Below, piece after piece: positions 47,801 through 60,222 of a DNA stretch of 64,000 nt. The DNA is from Kryptolebias marmoratus. Its lineage: Eukaryota; Chordata; Actinopteri; Cyprinodontiformes; Rivulidae. A model generated the notes under the pieces. That model worked only from the letters and a program-made list of their open reading frames with translations, did not search any database and was not told the origin of the DNA. Numbering within the stretch: the first letter of the stretch is position 1; the number at the start of each line of letters is the position of its first letter. The stretch covers positions 20,044,397 through 20,108,396 of the forward strand of contig NC_051437.1 in NCBI RefSeq assembly GCF_001649575.2, read 5' to 3'. The position numbers and the translations under genes are program-made.

Positions 47801-50800
47801 AAGTGAAATAGTAGTTATCCCTGCTTAAAAAGGTGTTACTGTGACAGGGTGTGCGCTCTAAACCGCTAGCAGCCCTATTAGTCTTTGAATCCACCTCACC
47901 ACAGAACAACTTATCCAGATGTGTGGGTCACGCTGGCAGCCCATAATGCTGTGCCTGCGAATTACCAATGCCACTGTATTTTCAGCCACTTCAGCCAAAC
48001 AGTTCACAGCCCAAGTCTTTTCATGTCTCTCTACAAAGCGAACTCCTTTGTCCTGCTCAGACACTCAACAAAAATGCGTAACTTCTTCTTCCAAGTTATC
48101 ACAGACGTGGAGCCAAGAATATTAATAAAGTCAAAGACTTTGGCTAGGCATGAATCAGAAGGAGGAAGTGTGTGAGTGCGTGTGTGTGGGTGAGCGAGAG
48201 AGAATCAGAGACAAGATGATGTGTGAGGCTTGCAGCTGCTGAGAGGAGGGTGCACATTGTGTATTCAGTAAATTATTCAGTAAATTCCTCACTATAATGT
48301 ACACTACATATGTCCAGGCTTGTCTCTGTCTTTAATGGCCAGCTGGTCACCAATATGGCTCCCACCAACAAAGAGTGCCCAAACAGCCACACAATTCCAT
48401 TACAGCCTGGGCGCGCTGAAGGAGATCCAAGATCCATTCATTAATTGTCTGTGTGAAGTTGTAGGCAAATCATAATGGGAGTCAAGGCCCTTACTCTTAG
48501 CTGGGCCTGGTGAGAAAGACTAATGTAGTCCCTATTCAGAAGGATACATCACCTCATTGCGCCTGGCACTAGAGAAATACATGAACTTTAACAAAAGGGG
48601 GTTCAAGCAATTGGCAGCAGTGAAGCAGTCGGCCGCTATTACTCAGTGCAACGGAGAGAGAGCGAGCAAGAGGGAGAAGACGACAAAGGCAAAAGCAGGG
48701 GGAGAAAACTCTCAGTGTAATTGCAACCCCTCTCCCCAACTGTTAACTACAACAGTCATTAACTACAATAGCAGCTTGGCTACTGCAGTCATAGCAAATT
48801 AGTTCTACACATTGGCTCAAGAAAAGACCAATGTCTCCCCCCCTACCCCCCTACCCTTTTTTTATATTGGAGTTTTACCTTCTTACTGACTAAACATGAG
48901 GACTCTTTCCCTGTTATCTTGTCCTCACTGACAAGCTGAACTGGGTGTGCAGGCTGGCAAATCTCCAAAAAGTGATAAGTAGGGCAAGAATGGGCAGTAA
49001 AATAGCCAGGGGAAATGTGTTTGCATAGTTGGGAGAAAATGACCATAAAACAGCCTATATTTGTTAATCAGATTCAGGGTGACACACCTTGCACGCCATC
49101 TCACACAACTTCTGCCCTCCACCGACCTGGTCTAGCTGGGAAACAATAGAATGGGTGTGACTGAATAAAATGATAACAGCCATATTTTCATCTGTGGAGC
49201 GTTGATGTGAGTTAGAAACGCAAATTCTGAATTTGTTTTAATTTGAAGTTCAAGGGAAAATCCAACAAAGGGCGTGTAAACGAAAGTCTAGTGCAAGTCC
49301 ATGCAGTTTTGCAAGAGAAATCTCACAAAGGGCACAGAGCTCATTTGCAGGTGACTGTTGCTTTCTGAAATTTAAAACTGAAATGATAAATTTTACACAT
49401 TCATATTTCCACCAAAACAGTGTACTAGTCTGTGAACCCAACTCCAAGACTGCCAATAATTTTGGAGTTTATACCAGAAATTCATGTCAGATAACAGCCA
49501 ACATGTAACCACTGTGTTTTTTGTTAACCACACTGGCCCTAACAACTTGGACTACAGATTAATTTAAAAAGAAAAGCACCTATTTAAAAATGAGATTGGT
49601 AACTCTCAGGTAAAAACACACTCCAGTTTAACACTACTGCTAACAAGACCTAAGTTTCTCAGAGTGCCTCTCTCATTTACGCCTCCCTGGATTTTTAATT
49701 ATAGTGACAAAGAGCTGGAAAAGCATCTCTCTCCTCGCTTCCTCTCCCCACGTCTGACAGCCAGGTTGAGATTCTTCACCTGTCCAACATGGGAGCCGCA
49801 CCTGTCACCGTGCACTTAATCACACTAGGGCCAGTGCTGAGCCCAGACACCACACAGTGCCATGCTGCACACGCAAATACAAAAACACACACACACAAAA
49901 TTAAAATGAACTTTCTGCCCACCTACAGGGGAGAGGGTGGCGTATGATGATGGCAATGGAGGTTTGAATGGGGGTGAGGTTGTTGCATGGGGAAACGGAT
50001 GGAAGGGGGGAGTGAAAGGGAATGGGGAGGAGGGGGGGTTGAGAAAAGTTGTCATTTCCCAACTCCTCATTAATATTCCGAGGTTAAGAGCTTTTCAGCG
50101 AAACGTAATTAATTGAGCCCGAGCCTGACAGTAAACAAGCAATTTCAAATTAAAGCGAAATGACAGCGGCGTCATTTGTTAAAAACGTGCGGGGCCCCCC
50201 GATTTTGGCGACAGATAAATGAGGGAAAATGTTAAGGAGGGAGAAAGTGATGAAGATATTAATCTTCACCTGTCTGTGTCAGCGTGCCACTCATTGCGGC
50301 AATGTTGCTTTCCATCCTCTGCAGATGCTTCTTGTCCTCTCGGCTCCCCATAATGAGGGGAAGGATGTATTTCTGCAATTAAAAGCATGGCACAATATTA
50401 CGCTTCTCATTGGTGAAAAGGGGCAGAAAGATGAGGAAAAAGACAAGGCCATCTAGACGCGCTATTGTAAGGTCAAAAACACTGCTGATTGGATTGTCAA
50501 ATGTGCACCGTTAGTCCTTCTACGGCAGAGTCAAAGCAACTGATACAAGTTGATAATACAGTGAATACATACATCCAGTGATCAAACAAATAATCAATAA
50601 CATTGCTAAATGATTAGTCATTTAAATAATTTGTCTAACAGATGTGCAAATAGTAGGTTTTGTGAATTTTGCACCATTGACATTTTGTTTACAATTAAAC
50701 TCTAATCTAATAAAAAATGTTTCAGTTAAGATTTCAGACTATATAAAGCAGCAAAATCAGCAAGACCACAGTAAAAACAAAAAATGGGCATAGGGGAAAA

Positions 50801-53800
50801 AACTGTGATGAATCTTTTAAATTGTCTTCTAAACACGAAATGTCACGTTTTATCATTTTCTGCCACTGAATAAACAAAACTGAAACAATATGCATGCTTC
50901 ATAGTGATTTGAGTGTTCCTTATCCAGCATGGGTGTTACCCACATGATTAGCTTGTGAACATTTTAACAAAACCCCAAAAATATACACACTGAGTCATAT
51001 TTATTAAATTAAATCCATACTCTTGCATTCTTAAGGCAAATAATATCAAACATCTTTCAAAATCATTAATGTGAGACGTAGTGGAAAAACAATTCAATTC
51101 CTTCTTCCCAGTTTTCAGCACTCTGCCTGGTTTTCTCACCAGCCCAGGAGACAAGCAGCCACACCAGTGGAAGTAATAAACACTTTTTAGAGAAAAAGAT
51201 TAAACGGGTGTCAACATGTGGTAATTAATAAGTGGGTTGCTGGGAGTGTGGTGTTTACAAGGTGCACCATAACATAAATAAAGTATGGGCAGGAGCCTGG
51301 ACATATGGTGCGACTGGCGCGACACTCAGGTGACATGACAGCAACCTGTGCTGTCCCACCAGGGATTCCCACCTACCAAACAAGGCAAATGTTTCTGCGT
51401 GTAGGAAACTGGGGGCTGGTACAGTGTGTGTCTTTACCTGACGAGGCCAAAGACAATGAATATACAGTCATAGAAAAGGCTTTACTAAAAGAATGAGTAA
51501 TAGGGCATGAAAAGGTCCTAAAGAAAAAACGTCTGTCAGGACAGCATGTACATACACTCAGAAAGGTATATGTACGAACATGTTATGGGCTCCCTTTTTG
51601 TTCTCTTACAAACACAAAGCAGAGGGACCTGTCATCTAGCCAAGGAGCTACTGCTAGAAGTCCTTTCCCCTTCTAAAACTAGAGTAATGGTTTCCATATG
51701 TCATTCAGACTACTACTAACACCAGTACGGGATTAATGTCACTGTGGACAAGCACCCTCATGAGCTCATGTTCAAGGGCTGCAGAGCCCAATAAAAATCA
51801 GGAGGGTTTATTTTAGATTATAAGACATCAAAAAAAGATGGTTCAGTGCTGTGTTGGTAAATCTAGTTTTTTATAAGAATATCTATTTGGCAGAGGAAAA
51901 AACTAAAAAGTTTAAATGAAATTATGTTTTGACATAAAGCAGGATTGCTTTAATAACAACAGCAGAGTTATGTACATGCTGCAGAGGTGCACAATTCATC
52001 ATAGACTGATGCTAACAATTTCTAACACAAAGGAGAGGCAGTACACACTATCCCAGTATACATTGTGAAGTATGTTGATCACACATTTTTTTACTGTGAA
52101 AGAAAAAACAGGAAATACTCATAACTTGCCTTATAAAGCTGATGAAAGCCAAATGCGAGGCCCACCATGATGACAGTGAGAGCACCATAGTCTCTCCATC
52201 TGTAGCCAGCTGGAACTAGAAAAAAGCAAAAAGATTTAGATCAAACTCTGATCTTTAGAAACAAACTACATTATCTAACTGATACCATTCAGTAATGCTA
52301 ATAATGTGTTCTTATTATGGGGTATAACATGAGCAAGTATTAAAAGGTACAATCAGAAAAAAAAACACTTTATAGAAAGTAGTGAAAGAAAAACAAATTT
52401 GTGGAATTTCAAATCTGCAAAATTTATCCATAAAAAACAAGCTTGCAGAATGACAAAATGTGATAAAGTTCAAGGTACATAGGAAAAATAAAAAAAATAT
52501 TTTAAATATACAGTACTATTTGTTTATAAGGCTCCTAATGTGAACAAAACGGTTTAAAAAAGTGTGTATCTGTGCAGTTAGAAGTTGACTGTCTTGCTGA
52601 GTGACAGATAATGTGAAAGTGTGTCATTGTGCAAGCTGTCATCTGGGTAGGCCAACTGCCTGTCAAGGTGGAAATTCCCCACTTAGGAGAGGCATTCAAC
52701 TGAAAATGTCACTAAACAACCAACATATCAGGAGGAAGTGTGTGAGTTTGCTTTTATTTACTCTAGTGAGGCTAAAATGAATACAATTTTTGAAGCTGCC
52801 TCCCCCCTAAAATACAACATTGATATTCTATTATAGGTCTGATTTCACCTAATGGGTTATGTGGTACATGTTTATTGCCTTGAAGTAACTAAACTAAATT
52901 GATCTTTTGCTTTAGCACTTGTGATTTTACATGCAAATAAAACAGGAGACCACTCATACTGGACTATATGGAATATTTTCAAGGTGAATCGCATTTTATT
53001 TTCCTTACTCAAGGGCATGTTTCACTGCTGTTGCAGCATTTAGTGAACCTATAACCTTTCCCATAGACAATTTTGAATCATTCTTCAACATCCATATGAT
53101 AACCACATAAATTTGGGTCTTCATCAACATTAATGCTGAGATAGACTGTCACCTATCCCAGAACACCAGACATCTGAAAGGCCCAAGAGTCCTTGAGGTG
53201 GGTGTTTGACCCTGAACAAGCCTGACTGCATCACCAGGGTTCTTCACTTGCGTTTTCCCCCTCCTTAAAGGGCTTCTCATTCTTCCTGTCTTTCCCTTTT
53301 TCTATACCACTTCCACGCTGCCATCTTCCTTTTTTTATTTGGTCACTTAAGCTGTGAAACTGTGGTCTCCATCCCCCGTTTTTCCAATCTCCTCTCAAAT
53401 TTATTGGGTTCAGTGGAGGCCTTCCTGTCCTTCTACCATGTGGAAATAGAGATCAGAGTATCCATTACTGCGACAGAGATGGATGCGGGTCCCTGTGCAC
53501 CGTCCCCATGAGAAGGACATCAAAGGCAGGTAGCCCCCTCTTTTCAGCATGACCCCCCATACAAGACTTTCCGCTCTCACCTCATTATGCAGCTCCCTTA
53601 TAGCCGTTTTGATATAAAACCCCCTACAATGGACAGAGAGCTGCGAGTCTCCCTAACTACATGGCCATCCCATCAACATCACTTTCATTACAAAACATGA
53701 GATGCCGGGGAGTCAAGGACAGTGTGGTAATAAATGAGGGTGGAATACATCTGGAATCATTGTCATATGGGTTAAGCATTATGCGGACTTCATTCTGCAT

Positions 53801-56800
53801 TGGTAAATCAGTGGACAGAATTCACAACCTCCCAAGGTAATAAAGATACAGGTTGTGGTGTGGGGTCTTGCCAGGGTGGACCCCCAGAAAGAGAATGACA
53901 TGAGACTTTATAAGCTTGTCTTGTGGGAGTTATGTTCTCCAAGTCTGATTTCACAATTAGGGAAACTGAATATGTTACAGGATTGTCGAAACTGCATCAT
54001 AAAATTAAGTTATTAGATGAATAATGAATGAATGAATAATTGATCACTTGGAAGTTTTTACTGCAATGATAACGTGCATCTAAATATCAGTTTTATAAGA
54101 AAAGGGCTTGTGTACTCACTGGGAGGTGCAGGGGCTGCATAAGGTGGATGTGGGAAGGCAGCAGGACTCAAAGGCAAGACCTCCGCTGTGCTGCCAGAGC
54201 GTTGGATGGCCAACTCTACTTCCTCATCAGTCAGGCCTAGAATCAACACAAATTTTTTTTAAGACATTTCAACTACACCCAGCGTCTACAGATTAAGGTG
54301 AAAATCCAAATGGCTCCTTGGCTATAATATCGTAACTTTAAATACGTCCCAAGCTCCCAACAAATCTTTTAAGTACAATTTAGAGAGTATGTCAGTTCTC
54401 ATTCAATTTTACCAACCGTCTTCTCAAAAATGTGTTTTCATTTCATCATTCAGAAACACCGCTGAGACTTTTAGGGATATCCATCAAAGGAAGTGGAGAA
54501 AGGGTTCACACAATGAAATCTGAAACTCTGCGAGACTATTAACTGCCACCAAAGGCAAAGAAAATAAGAGTCTGTCCACTTCTCCGGTTATATTTCCCAT
54601 GTGGAGATTTCATACACCCCAGACAGCTAAAATGCATTATTTTAATTTCTTCATTGTAATGTAAATGTATTACATAATTTTGCAAATGCCAATATAATTT
54701 AATCTTCAGATATTTTTAATGATTTTAGTGATGATTAAATTGCAAAGGGCTCCCTGATGGAGAATCAGAGGGGAAGAGAAAAAAAAAAATCTAATATGAA
54801 CATTTCCTTTTGTGGCAAGAAAGGATTTTATTTCAGGCACCATATGCTGCCATTGCTGTGGGTTTCATTGTTTAATGAGTATCATGGTCTAAAGAAAGGA
54901 AAATAATTAGAACTTGTTATGAACTATATTAAAAAGCAACTTCAGCCCATTTATAACAAAACAATCAAGAGAAAGCTAGAGAAAGAGACAAAACTGGAAC
55001 ACCTTGTAGTTCTTGGAAACTGAATGATGAAGCTTGCCTCATAAAGAAAACGCAGTGCAATTTAAATGATGTTGTTTTCCTTTTTGATGTAGCTAAAAAG
55101 TTTCTATAAACAGGATTATTAGTCTTGTCAATTAAAAGATTCAGTTGTTTTTTTTAATTATTGCCTAACGATTTTGAGAAGAAATGTTGGGGATAAATCT
55201 TTCCTGTAGGAAGCACTGAGGAGGGGTCAGAGGTAATGCTTCAAGAATAGAAATAAACAGATAAAAATGCATAAACTACTTATATAATCTGCAAAGCATC
55301 TAATGCCAAGTTGAGATATCTCCAGTCACATATTTAAGGAATGACCATGAGAATTGTTGAATAATTGAAGAAAAATATTGGTTAGCCTGTAGTTTATAGC
55401 AGGTCTTCAGTGCCAGGAAGCAGTGCAAGCCATGTGCTGAGTTTGTGTAGTCAGTCTGCAATGTCAAATAAGCAATAATGTGTCCCTGGACTCCTGATTC
55501 ATCTGACCACAGCAGACTACATGGTGACAGACTATTGAGTGAGACCTGCAGTGATCTCAGTTTACCCAAATAAAGGAAAAAAGTAGCAGAAAAACAATCA
55601 ATTTCACCTTGAAATATAACATCTTTGTTTATTTTTACTCTTGAAAGCTACCATTAAAATATGTGCATCCTAGAAGCTGTTGATTTCTTCGATATTGTTC
55701 GTGCAACAATGGACACTTTTCCTTCTTTTTTTTCCCTTTTACTCTTTTCCACACAAGCAAAACATGAAAATTCTTATTTTTAGGTTAAAATTCTGCTTGC
55801 TAAATTATTTGTAGACTCGGATCTGTTTTTTTGTTCCTTCTTTTTCATTTTTTTTTTTGGACAAAAAGACAACAACAAGAAAATAAAAGAGCCCTTAGAT
55901 CCAGAAGACAAAAGAACAAGGTGAAAGTGAGTTTTACATATAAAAGGAAAAGACAAAAAAGGGACTGGAAATTTATTATGGGTTCCAAAACCTGTAGAAT
56001 GACCCCTGGACCCCCATTTCAGATCGACCTGTAAGGAGATGAATTTTTAAGACATAAATTATACCTAATGACGACACCATAAAAAAGAACAATAATGGAA
56101 AGCTATTCTGTATTTCATTATACTGTATTATTTGGTGCACCTGATACACGTAGTGCCTGTTTATGAGTCACCGTATTAGCAGATGCTCTGCCAAAGCATT
56201 TGCTTTGACCTTGCCATTCTCATTGGGGCATGAAATTACGGTGCTGGCACCTCGATATTACAGCTATAAATACTGTAAACTGCATATCTGGGCAACGTTT
56301 TCTATTGTCTTTCAACATAAACCTGATCGGTATTTATTTAAAGGAAAACCCATTGCTCGTCAGGTTATTTACAGCTCTATTTTCAGAAGCTCATATTCTC
56401 TGGGCATCTTTTAAGGGCAAAGAGGCAGCAAGGCCTTTACATTAAATCTATTTCTCCAATTCTGGCACTTCTGGACTTTATGGGTCAAGACCTAGCTTGG
56501 ACAGCCAATTATAAAAATTGCTTACTAAAATATTTTGGAAAGTGAAAGGTGAATGCCTTTTTTGCTGTCCTCCAAAGATTGAATTATGAAGTTGCCCTTG
56601 AGTGAAAATTACTTACATTTTGAATATCGTATTTAGAAAGAAAAAAAAATGTACGGCAAGGGTCATAAATAGATGGAGGTCAATGGGTTATTAAGAAAAA
56701 AGTTCAACCAGTTTCTCAAGCTGTAGTGGCGAGAGGGGTTATACGTGTCATTTGGTTCTGTACAACTGCTTGAAAATGGCATGCCCTAAATAATGACCAC

Positions 56801-59800
56801 TCTCATAGAGTATTCATTTATGTATTAAAAAGGGGACTCTGCTCTCATTTCCCTGCTTTATCGCCTTGTACTGATGACAAAGTAGGCAAGGCCTCGGCTA
56901 GGTGGCGCCGTGGAGTAATTTATAACCACATCAATCCCTTTACCTTCTCCACAGGCCTTGGTTATTGTCATCATTGTCCGAGAGGTGAGTCACGCAACCC
57001 CACTTACAAACAGCATCCTATTAATATCTGCGGTGATGAACCTTACCCTTACCTTCAGACCAGGTATGGTAATAGACAAAAAGCTTACCTGTGCTCTCCT
57101 GACCCTGGACCACCAGCCCTCTAGTCAGGGTGAAATCTATTAGTATCATTTATTCAACACAACAACAACCAGGAAGGCATAAAAAAGAAATAAGTGAAGC
57201 CATTTTTTATGTCTCACTGACAGAGAAGGCACTGTGAACGGTTCACATGTTGAATTTGCCTGGACTGCACTGATGTGCACTTTACCTTTCCAAACTTCAT
57301 TCAGCTTGGTAATCAAGGAGCTGCTGAGTGATGTCAGTTTCGGGGCAACGGTCAAAGTGACATGTTAAAAGCTGGAAAATGCTTCTGACTTTGTCCTGAG
57401 AATTTGATTTTTGTGGTAATTATATGTGAAACTGCTAATTGCCAGGGCTGAAATGGTGCTGCCAAAATGGAACCCATTGCTCTTTAGTTGTTACATCTGC
57501 TAACTGAAGAAGACAACAGACAGCACAATTTTCAAGCACATTATATTTCACTCCAACACAGTAAAATTTACTTGAGCTTGGTGAGGAACAAGTAAAGCAA
57601 AATTGCTTCAAGATTGTTGCAGGACGGTTAAAAATTCAATTCATTTCCTCACTCATCTGTTACAGAATTAAAAAGGATCCTGAGCTTAAATCTTGATTTA
57701 TACTACATTAAAGTGACAAAGTTTCAACATTTCAGCCAGTTTATTTAACTTCAAGGACTCAAGAAGGGCAGCTGGAAATATTGGATTCTGTAATGGCCAA
57801 TTCATACCCTGAAATTGACAGCAGAAGAAAAACAGAAAATTATATTTTTCAATGAATATTGAAATAAACCGCACTATTATGATCTCTTTGGAAAAAAAGC
57901 GATGTAACCAGAGAGGCATACTTCAATGCAGATTAGGGCACAAATGCGCAGGAAAATAATATGCACGACTGAGATTATTGTGTAAAGATTCTGCAACATG
58001 CAATCAAAGTGGGCCCTATTTTCCCCTTCATCAGCTGTCCGGCATAAGCACTGGCAGCAAGAGGAATCCAATTTAAATTCCACTCTACAGAGAGATGGTA
58101 TTGTTTCATTTTATGTGTGCTTTGACATTTCTGGCTGTTAATATAGAGTAAAATCAAGAAGTATTTACATAAATATGACATTAAACTGTATTAGAAATTA
58201 AGAGTGACACATTTTCTGTGTTGACTGCGGGATGAGGAGAATGATTGAGTTTCTGTGTCAAAAGGTTGAGAAGACAAAACACGCTGGGTGAAGATACAGC
58301 GAAAGGACTGGCTTGTTTCTCTCTGCAGAAAACCTCTGTTGCTCAAGTTAAAGTGAATTAGAAGCAGACAGAAAGAGCAGTCATCCAAACTGATTAATTT
58401 TCTCTAGATATTATGCTTTTAATTGATCAAATCCATTACAAAATCTCTGATAACTAAAATTATTTTCCATACCACAAAACAACACTGAAAATGCATCTTG
58501 TAGTATAACTCATATTAATATACAAATAAAAGCAAAAATGTAATATGCCATTGTTAAACAAGAAAAAGTTCAGTCATTGAAAGGAAAGCTATAAATTATT
58601 TTTATCATTGTTTTACCTCTTCAAAAAATTCTTTATTTCACACACACCTTTAAGATTGAAGTCATTTTTTCAAAATAAGCAACATCGTTCTAATGTTCAA
58701 ACTTAAAAATGCACTATACTAACAACCTTCAGTAACAACATTCAGAAATACTCCCCTCAAATATCACAGTGCTCATGTTTAAGTCAAAAAGAAGGCAACA
58801 ACCACCAAACAAATGACATGAGAGTTCAGTAAAGCCTAAAGGGCTCACTGCTGGACAACTGTACAACACAAATTCAGGCCTAAGAGTACTGCAAAAAGCT
58901 TCTCAAACATACTTTATGCTTAGTGTTTCATTGCTCATATCTCTGCTCTCACTCTCCCTATGATCAATGTCTTCATGCAAATCAAGAGTTCTTGCCTGGA
59001 TCTACAATGGAACCGATTCACCAAAATAAATCTGCATTAAAGCATCATACATATTTCATGGACTTAAAGTGCAGTAAAAGCAAACCATTTTGGATAGTGG
59101 AGCTCCACAAATATTGCTAGACTGCTGCAAGTAAAAAGAAAATGAGGTAAAGCATGACATCATTTGGTGGTGATCAGGCCTTGGAAGTACACAAAAGAAG
59201 ATTAGGAGCTAGTTGTCAATAATGAGACTAAAATATGAAGAAATGTAAAAAGATATTAAGAATCATTACAGCCATATGAGAGGTGTGTGGCAGCAGCCGG
59301 CAAACATGGATTTGGTTTCAGATTACCTTCCCCAATCTCAGAGCTCTTAGGCTCACTCTTCACCGTTCGGCTACTCTAATGCTACAGACAAAGTCCCTCA
59401 GCACTGTATAGAAAACAGTCCCTAAGTACTGAACTGTCTCAGAAATGACTAAAATAAAAACATTCATCACAAAGACGAACACTGTGGTAAAAACACACAT
59501 TTCCTATTCATATTATTATTGCTGAACTACAGACCTACAATGCCAGAGCTGCATTATATTGAGCTGACTTTAACGACTTCAGAGTAATAAAGGTTTTTTT
59601 TTTTCTTTTTCTATTGCACAAACAATATTCTAAAATGCGTTAAAAATATTTGAATGAATAAGAAAAAAAAGTGAGGAGACAGCAAATATTTCAATTCCTT
59701 CCCTACTCAGAAAACCTCACTGTGTAGTCTGACAAATTTACAATAACCATTAAATTAAGTAAAAGGGTTAAAATGCTAGAAGGCAATATTGATAATTCCA

Positions 59801-60222
59801 TTGAAAACTCAGAGGGAGTTTGTCAATATTAATTTTCCTGAACCCAAAGGAGCATCCCAACTGGTGTGTCATTTATTCACAGGCCCTGAATCACGTTCTC
59901 TGAAGCAAAAATCGACCCCTTTTATTCCCCCAACTCCACCAGCCCTCCCCAGTGCAAAGAAACAGCCACAACCTTTGACCTTTACAGATCAGTCGTACCA
60001 GAAAAACAAATATATCTCTTTGACTAAGCAACAACAGTTTTCAAAGAAACACAAATGGGTATTACTTTTCTTGCAAATATGCGTTGTTCAAGGTTGCTTG
60101 TGTTTTATTTAACATGTTAAAAACAAAAGTATCTCACCTTTTTTCTTCAAGAAGGCTTTTCTGGTGGCGAGGGGAGTTTGACGTACTTTTGGGTTCTCTA
60201 GAAATTTCACAGCAGTGGTAAT
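38369..60222 (-). CDS. pex14: Peroxisomal membrane protein PEX14 (7 exons, 5' end outside window)
   Basis: Central component of the peroxisomal docking/translocation complex: it binds cargo-loaded PEX5 (and PEX19) and works with PEX13. In transcription order the exons are 60138-60222, 54120-54236, 52130-52215, 50270-50372, 46613-46710, 41323-41414 and 38369-38825. All phases match, giving 345 codons plus TAG. The partial protein shows the N-terminal receptor-binding domain (residues ~1-45), a hydrophobic membrane segment (~75-105), a coiled coil (~112-163) and an acidic tail ending [13 protein letters not shown]. The human protein is 377 residues, so only a short N-terminal piece is missing, to the right of the window. 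One intron has a GC donor. Confidence 0.97.
38826..41322 (-). other. pex14 intron before last exon
   Basis: About 2.5 kb of AT-rich sequence with a CA repeat just right of the neighbouring exon boundary region (41236-41280). No other gene was recognised. Confidence 0.6.
41236..41280. repeat. CA microsatellite in pex14 intron
   Basis: About 26 bp of pure AC followed by imperfect CACC/CACG units, some 45-85 bp beyond the donor of exon 41323-41414 on the pex14 strand. Confidence 0.9.
41323..41414 (-). CDS. pex14: pex14 exon: post-coiled-coil linker
   Basis: Encodes [20 protein letters not shown] and [11 protein letters not shown], corresponding to the conserved INSLKGLLL segment of PEX14. The acceptor is TTTTTGTACAG and the donor AGCAG|GTAACA. 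Phase 0 in, phase 2 out. Confidence 0.96.
41415..46612 (-). other. pex14 intron (5.2 kb)
   Basis: AT-rich. A denser, less repetitive stretch around 42730-42930 (with GATAAG/CTTATC-type sites) might be regulatory; this is unproven. Open frames at 44059-44262 and 44848-45279 have no family resemblance. Confidence 0.5.
46613..46710 (-). CDS. pex14: pex14 exon: coiled coil
   Basis: Encodes [20 protein letters not shown] and [13 protein letters not shown], a Gln/Leu-rich heptad pattern that is the core of the PEX14 oligomerisation coiled coil. The acceptor is TTTTCCACAG and the donor GCAGAG|GTACAG. Phase 1 in, phase 0 out. Confidence 0.96.
46711..50269 (-). other. pex14 intron (3.6 kb)
   Basis: No other gene recognised. 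The part next to the upstream exon (about 50060-50260) contains TAATTAATTGAG, CAAATTAAAG and other homeodomain-like AT cores in an otherwise non-repetitive stretch and may be conserved non-coding sequence. Confidence 0.5.
50270..50372 (-). CDS. pex14: pex14 exon: membrane-proximal segment and start of coiled coil
   Basis: Encodes [20 protein letters not shown] and [14 protein letters not shown], matching the KYLLPLILGGRED region that follows the hydrophobic segment of PEX14. The acceptor is TTTTAATTGCAG and the donor ACAG|GTGAAG. Phase 0 in, phase 1 out. Confidence 0.96.
50373..52129 (-). other. pex14 intron with GC donor (GC-AG)
   Basis: The intron starts AAG|GCAAGT (minus strand, donor GC at 52128-52129) and ends in TTGCAG. 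The exon translations on both sides are unbroken only with this junction. The donor otherwise matches the strong consensus typical of GC-AG introns. No other gene was seen inside. Confidence 0.85.
52130..52215 (-). CDS. pex14: pex14 exon: hydrophobic membrane segment
   Basis: Encodes [20 protein letters not shown] and FGFHQLYK. The uncharged stretch [15 protein letters not shown] is the membrane-associated segment of PEX14, with GxxxG-like glycines. The acceptor is TTTTTTCTAG. It enters in phase 1 and leaves in phase 0 through the GC donor. Confidence 0.95.
52216..54119 (-). other. pex14 intron (1.9 kb)
   Basis: AT-rich sequence with a moderately GC-rich middle (about 53180-53620). No gene or certain repeat was recognised. 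Confidence 0.55.
54120..54236 (-). CDS. pex14: pex14 exon: end of receptor-binding domain and Pro linker
   Basis: Encodes [15 protein letters not shown], the third helix of the PEX5-binding domain, then [20 protein letters not shown] and PAPP, a Pro/Ala linker. The acceptor is GATTCTAG and the donor CCTCCCA|GTGAGT. It enters in phase 1 and leaves in phase 1. The linker is shorter and differs from the mammalian one, as expected for an unstructured segment. Confidence 0.95.
54237..60137 (-). other. pex14 intron (5.9 kb)
   Basis: Mostly AT-rich. A stretch around 56830-57000 and others are less simple than average and might be regulatory, without proof. Open frames at 55831-56034 and 57698-58388 are not gene-like. 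No transposon was recognised. Confidence 0.5.
60138..60222 (-). CDS. pex14: pex14 exon: PEX5/PEX19-binding domain
   Basis: Encodes [20 protein letters not shown] and RKAFLKKKG, the first helices of the conserved PEX14 N-terminal domain; the aromatic residues in AVKFL and KAFLKK line the receptor-binding grooves in the family. The acceptor is GTCTCTTCCCAG and the donor AAAAAAG|GTGAGA. Phase 0 in, phase 1 out. The residues before this (start Met and short N-terminus) are in an exon outside the window. Confidence 0.97.
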
